6,656 nucleotides of DNA from Methanofollis sp. (GCA_028696365.1 JAQVHG010000125.1:1-6656), one strand, 5' to 3'. Shown: positions 1 to 5,857, counted from the first letter of the stretch. Notes: generated from the sequence alone by a model not told the origin. Numbers and translations: made by a program.

Positions 1-972
1 ATGTTTTGCGAACAGATCCTACGAATTCCCACAAGCGCACACGAGGTTGATGTCCTCATTGTCAGCGAGGGTGGCGATCCGATCGTTTCATGGCGCATAA
101 TCAGTATGCTCAGAGAACGGTTCGATAATATCGGAGTTCTTCTTCCATACCATGCTTACAGCGCTGCAACACTCCTCGCCCTCGGTGCAGATGAGATCAT
201 CATGCACCCCTTCTCAAACCTTGGACCTGTGGATCCACAACTCCATGTGGAAAAGAACAATGAAGGAAATCGGGAAGGTCTGGACTTTGCAGCCGAAGAC
301 CTCTCGCATTTCATCGAATTTGTCCAAGCCGATGTCGGGATCACTGACCAGGAACAGAAAGAACGCGCCTTTGAACTCCTCTGTAAAGAGGTTGGTACAG
401 TTCCGATCGGGGCTGCAAAGCGAAGTTCAAACCTTGCCCTCTCCCTCGGAGAAAAACTTCTCAGTCTCCACATGGACGACCAGAACAAGGTACGGGCGAT
501 CTCAGAAGCCCTCAATAAATCCTTCTACCATCACGGCTACCCAGTTGGACGAGCAGAGGCAAAGAAGATTGGGCTCCCGATCATAGAAGCCCCTGATAAC
601 CTCGAAACCCTCATCTGGAAGATCTGGAAAGATCTCGAAGAAGAGATGAGATGCAATGAGCCTTTCAATCCCTTTGAAATTGTTATGGCCGATCCTGTCC
701 TTTCCCAGCAGGTCGGGCCGGTACCCCAGATACAGGTGCCAGCCAATCTCCCCCCAGATCTTCTCCAGCAGGTCTACCAGCGATTTTTACAGAATGTCCA
801 TGTCGTACCCGTACAACCCATATATTATGAGTTCTTTAACGCAACAGTCGAGAGCACCAGAATTCAGAGCAACTATCGATCAAGAATTATGATCAACGCG
901 ATCAGGAATCCAGATCTGAACATTAATATCAACGTAACACCCATGTCTCATGGCTGGAAGATAATCCAGTAA
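1..972 (+). CDS. SDH_sah-family serine protease (ClpP/SppA-like fold), probably 5'-partial
   Basis: This reads as a member of the serine dehydrogenase proteinase (SDH_sah) family in the ClpP/crotonase superfamily, which are cytosolic or membrane-associated serine peptidases. Visible signatures are a strand followed by SEGGDP (residues 22-27, matching the family's SPGGDP oxyanion loop), then YHAYSAATLLALGADEI (50-66) with Ser54 as the likely nucleophile, then LGPVDPQ (74-80) and a later YHHGYPVGRAEAKKIGLP segment that is typical of the family. The last 90 residues or so are a variable Pro/Gln/Asn-rich tail. The ATG at base 1 sits only about 20 residues before the oxyanion loop. Relatives usually have more N-terminal sequence, so the true start probably lies left of the window. 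The next gene follows after 18 nt on the same strand, which suggests an operon. The family assignment is by motif recognition, and the natural substrate cannot be read from the sequence. Confidence 0.85.
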   Translation: MFCEQILRIPTSAHEVDVLIVSEGGDPIVSWRIISMLRERFDNIGVLLPYHAYSAATLLALGADEIIMHPFSNLGPVDPQLHVEKNNEGNREGLDFAAEDLSHFIEFVQADVGITDQEQKERAFELLCKEVGTVPIGAAKRSSNLALSLGEKLLSLHMDDQNKVRAISEALNKSFYHHGYPVGRAEAKKIGLPIIEAPDNLETLIWKIWKDLEEEMRCNEPFNPFEIVMADPVLSQQVGPVPQIQVPANLPPDLLQQVYQRFLQNVHVVPVQPIYYEFFNATVESTRIQSNYRSRIMINAIRNPDLNININVTPMSHGWKIIQ

Positions 973-976
973 AAAT

Positions 977-980
977 GAGG
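977..980 (+). promoter_or_regulatory. Shine-Dalgarno site of the 96-residue protein
   Basis: GAGG lies ten bases before the ATG at 991, in the short gap after the protease stop codon. It supports that start and independent translation within a shared transcript. Confidence 0.45.
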
Positions 981-990
981 AAGGGCCAAC

Positions 991-1281
991 ATGTATCCAA
1001 GGATGATTAATTCGAATAACGAAGAGGGATTCATGAAGTCCATGGGACCATACCGTTTCCGCTCATCGGAGAACTCTACTATGGTCACTGGCAGCTCGGG
1101 TTCTTCTGTCCCTTGTGGCACCTTCACTATCGGTGAAACTACGACATATGATTCTGGTATAGCCTCCAGACTAGTAGATCACGATAAAGAACAGAAAGGC
1201 CTCACCTACGTCGAGCAAGCTGCCCTCGAACTCTCGATGCAGAAGCATAGTCGGGCACTGGATCTCCTGGCCCAGCACTGA
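991..1281 (+). CDS. hypothetical protein, 96 aa, downstream partner of the SDH protease
   Basis: I do not recognise this protein. It is 96 residues long and has two visible parts. Residues 1-60 are rich in Ser, Thr and Gly with no hydrophobic segment, and look flexible. The last 30 or so (KGLTYVEQAALELSMQKHSR onward) look like an amphipathic helix. There is a single Cys near residue 42 and no signal peptide or membrane helix. It begins 18 nt after the protease stop with a GAGG ribosome site, so the two are probably co-transcribed. It could be a substrate, adaptor or regulator of the protease, but that rests only on adjacency. Its stop codon lies 2 nt from the stop of the convergent Doc gene. 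An internal Met at residue 15 is a possible alternative start. Confidence 0.6.
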   Translation: MYPRMINSNNEEGFMKSMGPYRFRSSENSTMVTGSSGSSVPCGTFTIGETTTYDSGIASRLVDHDKEQKGLTYVEQAALELSMQKHSRALDLLAQH

Positions 1282-1283
1282 TC

Positions 1284-1667
1284 TTACATTTTTTGGCAGT
1301 TTTCCCGAACCCAGTATTCCACATCCTCAAGGGTGTGCTGGTAATCAGCAACCTCACGGATGTAGAGATCGATCGCCTCTTCCTCGGCGGCGATATAGGA
1401 TCCCTCTTCAAGCATCAGGATCATTTCTGCAACAGTGAGCGCTGTCCTCTTATTCCCTTGAAAAAATGGGTGCTGAGCGGCAATGCCATATAGTACCCGG
1501 GCGGCTTTCCTGTATGGATCTTTGATGTAATTTGCTTCGTCAACGAGAAAATCAAGTGTCCCAAAGTCACGGACAAGCCCTCTGGTCCCTTCGTCTTCCT
1601 GGTGCCCGCTCGCCTCGATTATGCGGATCTGGACTGCGATGATCTTATCGACCGTGAGATCTACCAT
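1284..1667 (-). CDS. Doc/Fic-family protein (death-on-curing type)
   Basis: This belongs to the Doc branch of the Fic fold, whose known toxins transfer phosphate or AMP to proteins; phage P1 Doc phosphorylates EF-Tu. The core motif HPFFQGNKRTA is clear. Starting at the ATG at 1667 gives 127 residues with the motif His at residue 66, the same position as in the 126-residue P1 Doc. I therefore prefer this start to the in-frame GTG at 1703, which would add 12 residues. The upstream RDFGTLDFLVDE and DPYRKAARVLYGIAAQ helices also fit Doc. Position five of the motif, normally Asp or Glu for Mg2+ binding, is Gln70. No antitoxin-like frame (Phd, AbrB or similar) lies upstream, where these partners usually sit, and the convergent neighbour does not resemble one. 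Activity as a toxin is therefore uncertain. Confidence 0.85.
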   Translation of the reverse strand: MVDLTVDKIIAVQIRIIEASGHQEDEGTRGLVRDFGTLDFLVDEANYIKDPYRKAARVLYGIAAQHPFFQGNKRTALTVAEMILMLEEGSYIAAEEEAIDLYIREVADYQHTLEDVEYWVRENCQKM

Positions 1668-1783
1668 GAGACGTTCTTTTTTTACGGTTGTGTGTACGAA
1701 CACTTGTACCTATTGATTTCAAATACTTGATATGTCCAGAATGAAGGGCAAATCTACATTTTTTCTGTGTGTATCGGCGGTAG

Positions 1784-1915
1784 CAGTCGTCACAGAAGGA
1801 GACAAGACGCGAGAAGCAGAAGCGTCAGTTCATCAAGTCTCTCCTGAAGGAGATGCGAAAGGAGGGGACGAGAGCGACATGGGTGCTTGCCCCCTTGGGT
1901 CAGGGGGAGGAATGA
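1784..1915 (+). pseudogene. possible coding remnant, 43 codons, no start
   Basis: This frame is open from just after a TAG at 1781 to the TGA at 1913. It encodes a basic, helix-like peptide containing QKRQFIKSLLKEMRKEG followed by TRATWVLAPLG. The composition looks more protein-like than the other frames here, but the only internal Met comes late and nothing precedes it. It may be the tail of a decayed gene whose upstream part is out of frame, or chance. I do not recognise the family. Confidence 0.15.
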
Positions 1916-2049
1916 TTGGAGAAAGATTGGGGATCGAATTGTCGAAGAGTGTAGAAATGGTTCCAAATATTCTGCCCGGGATTGCACAACAGACAGATCA
2001 AAATTGGTATTCGGGCTCTATAGAAATCTTCTTGATGAATCTCTCTAGC

Positions 2050-2069
2050 GGGGGGCTTGGCCGCCCCCC
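2050..2069. repeat. perfect 7-bp GC hairpin
   Basis: GGGGGGC (2050-2056) and GCCCCCC (2063-2069) pair around a six-base TTGGCC loop. No T-run follows on either strand, so it is not a standard terminator. It sits at the left edge of a GC-rich block that looks like a dispersed intergenic element. Confidence 0.6.
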
Positions 2070-2316
2070 AAACCCACCGCGCCACGAGAGGTCGATGACG
2101 GCACCACCCTCTTTATGGTCATCTATTCTGCCTTCCCGACCCTATCGTGGTCCCTGGGGTCCGGGCGGCACTCGCCCCCGGCTAAAGAGGGGAGAAGGCG
2201 GGCGATTTGGTGAAGGAGGGTAGTCAGGATAGAGGGGTGAACGGGCAGACAGACAAACCGCCTCCATCCCAAGAATGTGCGAGAGGTTCTCCAGAGTCGT
2301 CCCAGAAACATCTGGC

Positions 2317-2322
2317 AAAAAA
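2317..2322 (-). terminator. candidate oligo-T terminator of the SDR gene
   Basis: Six consecutive T on the - strand lie about 60 nt past the SDR stop codon. Archaeal RNA polymerase commonly stops at such runs. A 5-bp inverted repeat (CCAGA/TCTGG, 2302-2315) lies just beyond it. Position and composition are the only evidence. Confidence 0.3.
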
Positions 2323-2380
2323 GTGAATTGGTATATTTCTCGGTTGAGTGTTGGTATAATTAAATGGCTTTTGACTGTAC

Positions 2381-3130
2381 CTATACTGCAGTATACCCGC
2401 CGTCGACGAGCAGGCTGGTCCCGGTGATGTCTGAAGCGTCGTCGCTCGCCAGGAACGTGACTGCTTTTGCGACTTCCACCGGCTTGGCCAGACGCCCGAT
2501 CGGGTGCAGATCCTGCAGTGCCTTGTAGGTCTCCTTCGGAAGGGCCGTGAGGAGAGGGGTGTCCACGTAACCGGGTGCCACGAAATTCGCACGGATACCC
2601 TTGGCCGCGTAACTGGTGCCGGCCATCTTGGTCAGCATGGCGACGCCGCCTTTGGCGACGGCGTACGAGGTGAGGCCCGGCTTGGCGGCAAAGCTGTGGA
2701 TAGACCCGGTGTTCACGATAGACCCGCCAGTCTTCTGCTCAATGAACTGCTGGATCGCATACTTGTCAGCGAGGAAGACGCCTTTCAGGTTCACGTCGAT
2801 GACCTTGTCCCAGTCGTCGGTCTCAACCTCGTGGGGCTCGCCTAGGATGACGATGCCGGAGTTGGCGACCATGACATCCAGTTTCCCGAAGGTCTCGACG
2901 GTCTTTGCGACGAGGTTCTTGACATCGTCTTCAATGACAACATCTGCCTTGATGAAGACTGCCTCTCCACCTGCTTTTTTAATCTCGTCGACGATTTTGT
3001 CTCCTTTCTCCTTGTTCCTGCCGGAGACGACGACTTTGCCGCCTTCGGCTGCCATGTCTTTTGCACAGGCTTCACCGATACCGCTGGTCGATCCGGTGAT
3101 GATACATACCTTGTTGTCCATTCGTCCCAT
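2381..3130 (-). CDS. short-chain dehydrogenase/reductase (classical SDR), 249 aa
   Basis: This is a complete classical SDR, a cytosolic NAD(P)-dependent oxidoreductase acting on an alcohol/carbonyl pair. The Rossmann motif TGSTSGIG covers residues 12-19. The acidic adenine-contact residue is Asp63, and the usual NAG motif appears as NSG (90-92). The catalytic set is Asn114, Ser143, Tyr156 and Lys160 (YAVAK), with the standard 13-residue Ser-Tyr spacing. The PG motif follows in APGYVDTP, and the C-terminus ends in the typical LVDGGYTAV. Arg38 after the second strand (SGRN) suggests preference for NADP(H). The length is normal. The first ATG is preferred because AAAGGAGG lies 8 nt upstream; an internal Met4 would be 17 nt away. 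The substrate cannot be predicted, and 3-oxoacyl-ACP reductase and sugar or alcohol dehydrogenases share this pattern. It appears monocistronic. Confidence 0.95.
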   Translation of the reverse strand: MGRMDNKVCIITGSTSGIGEACAKDMAAEGGKVVVSGRNKEKGDKIVDEIKKAGGEAVFIKADVVIEDDVKNLVAKTVETFGKLDVMVANSGIVILGEPHEVETDDWDKVIDVNLKGVFLADKYAIQQFIEQKTGGSIVNTGSIHSFAAKPGLTSYAVAKGGVAMLTKMAGTSYAAKGIRANFVAPGYVDTPLLTALPKETYKALQDLHPIGRLAKPVEVAKAVTFLASDDASDITGTSLLVDGGYTAV

Positions 3131-3138
3131 CTTAGTTT

Positions 3139-3146
3139 CCTCCTTT
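3139..3146 (-). promoter_or_regulatory. strong Shine-Dalgarno site of the SDR gene
   Basis: AAAGGAGG on the - strand, 8 nt before the ATG at 3130. It is the best ribosome-binding site in the window and decides the SDR start over the internal Met4. Confidence 0.85.
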
Positions 3147-3164
3147 CATTTTCAATGAGAATAC

Positions 3165-3338
3165 CTACAGAACTGGCCAATTGTCGTGGCCTGTGATCCA
3201 TATCCCGCCGAGTTGGCACTTGTGCTTGGTAGTGGGCCTGATCAGGAATAGTGTGACTTTCTCGATCCGAGGGTTCCTGGACGCTTTGACATCGTTGTCC
3301 TTGGTGCAGATTGAGATCGTCGCAGTTGGTCGACTCAT
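3165..3338 (-). CDS. doubtful small ORF upstream of the SDR, 57 aa
   Basis: From the ATG at 3338 the frame encodes a 57-residue basic peptide. It has two Cys and segments such as KASRNPRIEKVTLFLIRP and CQLGGIWITGHDNWP. The codons (AAG, ATC, GAC, AAC, CAC) resemble those of the sure genes, which is the main argument for it. It ends 34 nt before the SDR start on the same strand. No ribosome-binding site precedes the ATG, and the frame is open further upstream without a better start. It could equally be the tail of a decayed gene. I do not recognise it. Confidence 0.25.
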   Translation of the reverse strand: MSRPTATISICTKDNDVKASRNPRIEKVTLFLIRPTTKHKCQLGGIWITGHDNWPVL

Positions 3339-3620
3339 TGAGGTGTATCTGTGATGTCTGCGTAATGGTGTTGAACGCAAAAGATCATCTTTGCGTCTGG
3401 CAGGATGTTTTTCTGGGGTGCGGAAGCGGCACCGTGAGAACCAAAATCTCGATTTTTCCCCCGCCGCTTTAGGGTTCGGGTTCGTCGCGGCCCCTGGGTG
3501 CTCGACGTCGCTGAGGGGGTTTGTGACCATCGTGTCTGCCTAGGCCCACTCAAGCACCCTTCATCAGTTTCACACTTTTTCGGTCTGTAGTTCTGTTCGC
3601 TTCGCGTTACTCGAGGATCG

Positions 3621-3667
3621 CCGCGGCCGTGATCAGGTTCCCTGGTCATGTCGCATGATCACCGCGG
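3621..3667. repeat. overlapping inverted repeats (competing hairpins)
   Basis: TGATCAGG (3630-3637) and CCTGGTCA (3641-3648) form an 8-bp stem with one G-T pair and a three-base loop. A second, longer-range pairing joins CCGCGGCCGTGATCA (3621-3635) with TGATCACCGCGG (3656-3667), with a three-base bulge. The two share the left TGATCA, so only one can form at a time. Confidence 0.45.
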
Positions 3668-3745
3668 TCAGCAGAATATCCTCACACGAGAATCATCACT
3701 TGGGAATGCATATATGTTTGGTTTACTGCCTATCAGCAATCGGAT

Positions 3746-3765
3746 CATGTATATATCAAAACATG
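3746..3765. promoter_or_regulatory. TATA-like element inside a 5-bp inverted repeat
   Basis: CATGT and ACATG flank a ten-base AT-rich core (ATATATCAAA) that overlaps a TATATAT run. A second TATA-like stretch, CATATATG, lies about 40 bases upstream near 3709. These may be a core promoter with an operator for the reading frame at 3846 or for the PAS gene further on. No start site can be shown from sequence. Confidence 0.3.
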
Positions 3766-3845
3766 CTGCCGCCACCTGGAGTCGCGAGCGTTCAGGTTAA
3801 TTGGTACCATTTACCTGTGTCTCTGCCCCGCAGTGACTGGCAGTA

Positions 3846-4130
3846 ATGACAGTCTGCGGCACTGCCCCAATGAATCAACGAGATCATCCCAAGAACGCTC
3901 CAGATCACGACTCCACGCAGATACAGAATGGTTGTCGGCCCTGGGGAGAGGAGTGTGTGCCTGCACTGACGAACATCGATCTCTCACAGGGTCTGGACGT
4001 AGATTGGATGGTCTGTGCAGATCCAGAACTGAGAGATCGCTCTCATTTTCAGACGCCTCCTCATCCCTCCCCCCCAAACCCGGCAACGTCTGCAATAAAT
4101 ACTAAGAGGCCGAGCACACCGGCCAGATAA
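3846..4130 (+). CDS. doubtful small ORF upstream of the PAS regulator, 94 aa
   Basis: The frame encodes a polar 94-residue peptide with four Cys and a central stretch NGCRPWGEECVPALTNIDLS followed by QGLDVDWMVCADPELRDR. The tail is rich in Pro, Ser and Thr. The middle part has plausible protein character. The ATG lacks a ribosome-binding site, the ends are low-complexity, and another + frame and a - frame are open across the same bases. It lies 86 nt before the PAS gene on the same strand and could be a leader ORF, a decayed gene or noise. No family is recognised. Confidence 0.25.
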   Translation: MTVCGTAPMNQRDHPKNAPDHDSTQIQNGCRPWGEECVPALTNIDLSQGLDVDWMVCADPELRDRSHFQTPPHPSPPNPATSAINTKRPSTPAR

Positions 4131-4206
4131 TCCGCAAAGCACCGGCGTAAGAGCATCACAGAGCGGTCAAAGCGGTCATATACCGCAGCGGCGCATAACT
4201 AGACCT

Positions 4207-4213
4207 AAGGAAG
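4207..4213 (+). promoter_or_regulatory. Shine-Dalgarno-like site of the PAS regulator
   Basis: AAGGAAG ends three bases before the ATG at 4217, and its AAGGA core is five bases away. An in-frame TAA at 4196 excludes any start further upstream, so the ATG is secure. Confidence 0.5.
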
Positions 4214-4216
4214 ACC

Positions 4217-5602
4217 ATGAATGAATACGAGGAGAAGTTCGACCTGATCATCGACCTGCTCGAGCACCACGCGACCACGGGCATGACCGTCACGGCGGTC
4301 GCCCAGGAACTTGCTCTCCCTCGAAATTCTGTATCCAAGTACCTTGAACTCCTCTACGCAAGCGGCGACGTCAGCATGGAGCGGTTCGGCCAGAAAAAAC
4401 TCTACCGGCCGCTGCCCCGCATACCGTTCCAGAAGATCTTCGACCGCCTGCCAAATGCCCTCGTGATCCTGGACGCCGACCTCAAGGTCTGGATGATGAA
4501 CGAGAGTTTCATCACCAGGTTCAGGATCCACCCAGGGCGCAATGTCATCGGCACCCCGTTCTTCGACCTGGACCTCCCGCTCTTCGCCGATCCGGCGGTC
4601 AGGCGGAACATCGAGCGGATCAGGCGCTCGCAGACGTACATTTCTAATATGCAGCTGATCGAGGAGAGGACTGACACGATCTACCTGGTCGATTTCGCCC
4701 CTATCGTCGCCCAGATTGGCATGCCAGGGATCATGGTCAGCCTGCGTGACATCACCGCAGGGCGGAAGATCGAGACTGCTCTGAAGGATTCGGAGAAGAA
4801 GATTGCAACTCTCTTCGCGACGGTCCCGAGCGGGATTATCCTCTTCTCCACCGACGGGGTGATCCTCAATGCGAACCCTGCGGCCCTGGACCTCTTTGGT
4901 CTGCAGAACTTTGAAGACCTCAGCACGGTGAATGCTTTTGATCTCTCGTGCGCTCCTGGAAGGTTGGAGGCGCTGATCAGGAACGGACAGGCGGACGAGA
5001 CCGAACTTGCCTGCGACTTCACCCGCATGAGAGAGAAGCAGGGGATCTCGAGTACGAAGTCGGGCGTGGCCTGTTTCAATGTCATCTTTACCCCGATCTA
5101 CCCGGACGGCGGCGGGCTGCCGACCGAGTGTGCGATCCTCTTCAAGGACATCACCCAGGACTGGCGGGACCGCAAGGAGTTGACGTTCAGGGAGAGTCGG
5201 TATCGTTCGATCTTCGAGGACTCGTACAACGGTTTGATCATCTATGAGCCGATCGACGGGGGGGCTGGCTACGCTTTCAAGGATCTCAACCGGACGGCCG
5301 AGGAGATCCTCGAGGTGCCGAAGGCCGATCTTGTCGGCCGGAGTCTTGTGGAGATTTTCCCTGATCTCAACTTCAACGCCCTCATGGAGCGCGCAGGCCG
5401 GACCATGACCACGGGGAAACCGGAGTTCCTCCCGCCTCTCCAGTACAGGCAGGGCCAGGGCAAGTGGATCTGGCACTATCTCTTCAAGCTCTCCTCAGAC
5501 GAACTTGCGTCGCTTATGATCGAGGTCTCTGATGAACTCGGGGATGAACTGGGATGGCCGCCCGCGGCAGACGACGACCCTGGTCTAGACCAGGACTCCT
5601 GA
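4217..5602 (+). CDS. HTH-PAS-PAS-PAS sensory regulator, 461 aa
   Basis: Residues 1-65 form a winged-helix-type DNA-binding domain: helices around EKFDLIIDLLEHHA, then TVTAVAQELALPRNSVSKYLELL, then a wing ending FGQKKLYRP. Three PAS-like domains follow, at about 70-185 (FDRLPNALVILDADLKVWMM, ending VSLRDIT), 192-315 (LFATVPSGIILFSTDGVILN, ending ILFKDIT) and 327-440 (YRSIFEDSYNGLIIYEP). The last lacks the usual closing DIT and runs into an acidic tail, ADDDPGLDQDS. There is no histidine kinase, GGDEF or output enzyme domain. It is most likely a one-component cytosolic transcription regulator in which the PAS domains sense a small ligand, redox state or another protein. Such HTH-PAS proteins are frequent in Methanomicrobiales. 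There is no membrane segment or obvious haem- or flavin-binding motif. Its target genes are unknown, and no neighbour is an evident operon partner. Confidence 0.88.
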   Translation: MNEYEEKFDLIIDLLEHHATTGMTVTAVAQELALPRNSVSKYLELLYASGDVSMERFGQKKLYRPLPRIPFQKIFDRLPNALVILDADLKVWMMNESFITRFRIHPGRNVIGTPFFDLDLPLFADPAVRRNIERIRRSQTYISNMQLIEERTDTIYLVDFAPIVAQIGMPGIMVSLRDITAGRKIETALKDSEKKIATLFATVPSGIILFSTDGVILNANPAALDLFGLQNFEDLSTVNAFDLSCAPGRLEALIRNGQADETELACDFTRMREKQGISSTKSGVACFNVIFTPIYPDGGGLPTECAILFKDITQDWRDRKELTFRESRYRSIFEDSYNGLIIYEPIDGGAGYAFKDLNRTAEEILEVPKADLVGRSLVEIFPDLNFNALMERAGRTMTTGKPEFLPPLQYRQGQGKWIWHYLFKLSSDELASLMIEVSDELGDELGWPPAADDDPGLDQDS

Positions 5603-5605
5603 GCA

Positions 5606-5690
5606 GGGCGTTGTTGATCAGAGGGTCAACCGCCCCCCCGCTCTCGGGCCGGATCGCGGCGACCTTGATCTACGCGGAATTTTTCGTTTT
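5606..5690 (+). terminator. candidate terminator region of the PAS gene
   Basis: An imperfect GC-rich inverted repeat (GGGCGTTG at 5606 against CAACCGCCC ending at 5635) lies just after the stop codon. T-rich runs TTTTT (5680-5684) and TTTT (5687-5690) follow about 45 nt later. The hairpin and T-runs are too far apart for a bacterial-type terminator, but the T-runs alone could stop an archaeal polymerase. Confidence 0.35.
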
Positions 5691-5734
5691 CTCCCCAGGC
5701 AGAGGATGACTGGCTCTCCTCTTTTGATATGGGA

Positions 5735-5771
5735 GTTTCAATCTCTATCGGGTTTTCTCATCAGCTGCGAC
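5735..5771 (-). repeat. solitary variant CRISPR repeat
   Basis: This 37-base copy matches the array repeat except for one base, T instead of C at 5744. On the - strand the change turns the GGG arm of the short CCC-GATA-GGG stem into GAG, directly before the ATTGAAAC handle. It is 458 bp from the nearest array repeat, and no other repeat lies within spacer distance on either side. As an outlying diverged copy it fits the old trailer end of the array. Confidence 0.93.
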
Positions 5772-5830
5772 GCGGCAATTGTGGTACGGGATGGCAGGAA
5801 TCTAATCATAGTATAGGGATAATGCCACAT

Positions 5831-5840
5831 CTATTTATTA
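5831..5840 (-). promoter_or_regulatory. TATA-like element upstream of the solitary repeat
   Basis: TAATAAATAG on the - strand lies about 60 nt before the solitary repeat in the inferred crRNA direction, after the oligo-T stop of the membrane-protein gene. It could start a short transcript through that repeat. This is a composition-based guess. Confidence 0.25.
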
Positions 5841-5857
5841 GAACAGTGCCACCTAGG

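Larger units (their letters stand above)
1704..2380. other. gene-poor intergenic region with GC-rich hairpins
   Basis: Nothing in these 677 bases is convincingly coding. A 163-codon open frame on the + strand (1732-2223) has a signal-peptide-like beginning but turns into low-complexity Gly/Pro/Arg sequence over hairpin DNA, and I do not accept it. Inverted repeats occur at 1890-1907 and 2050-2069, and a GC-rich stretch runs from about 2040 to 2320. The minus-strand sequence just right of 1703 (1719-1736) is AT-rich and could carry the Doc promoter. A run of six T on the - strand (2317-2322) lies about 60 nt beyond the SDR stop codon and may end that transcript. Confidence 0.6.
3131..4216. other. 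1.1-kb region without a firm gene
   Basis: This stretch lies between the divergent SDR and PAS genes, so both promoters should be in it. It holds two weak small reading frames (3165-3338 on - and 3846-4130 on +), a palindromic AAAATC-TC-GATTTT near 3445, overlapping hairpins at 3621-3667, and two TATA-like stretches around 3710 and 3750. I see no tRNA, rRNA or recognisable protein family. The base composition is mixed, and it may contain decayed or horizontally acquired DNA. Confidence 0.5.

Noticed and set aside
1727..1734. Eight bases TTGATATG upstream of the Doc gene are complementary to part of the spacer-like sequence next to the lone repeat
   Set aside because: The match does not include the first three bases after the handle, which would form the seed, and an 8-mer in AT-rich promoter DNA is likely chance.
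1732..2223. 163-codon open frame on the + strand with a signal-peptide-like start
   Set aside because: The second half is low-complexity Gly/Pro/Arg over GC hairpins, there is no ribosome-binding site, and the peptide resembles no family.
2616..3158. 180-codon + strand frame opposite the SDR
   Set aside because: It is the antisense shadow of a clear SDR gene with all catalytic residues in place.
3466..3495. GGGTTCGGGTTCG recalling a tRNA T-arm
   Set aside because: No acceptor, D or anticodon arms can be fitted around it on either strand.
4205..5476. 423-codon open frame on the - strand opposite the PAS regulator
   Set aside because: It is rich in Arg, Asp, Glu, Val and Pro in the pattern produced by reading a high-GC3 gene backwards, and it shows no domain. 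The + strand gene explains the region fully.
5813..5820. ATAGGGAT resembling part of the CRISPR repeat
   Set aside because: Only eight bases match, and they are on the opposite strand to the other repeats; too short to be a repeat remnant.
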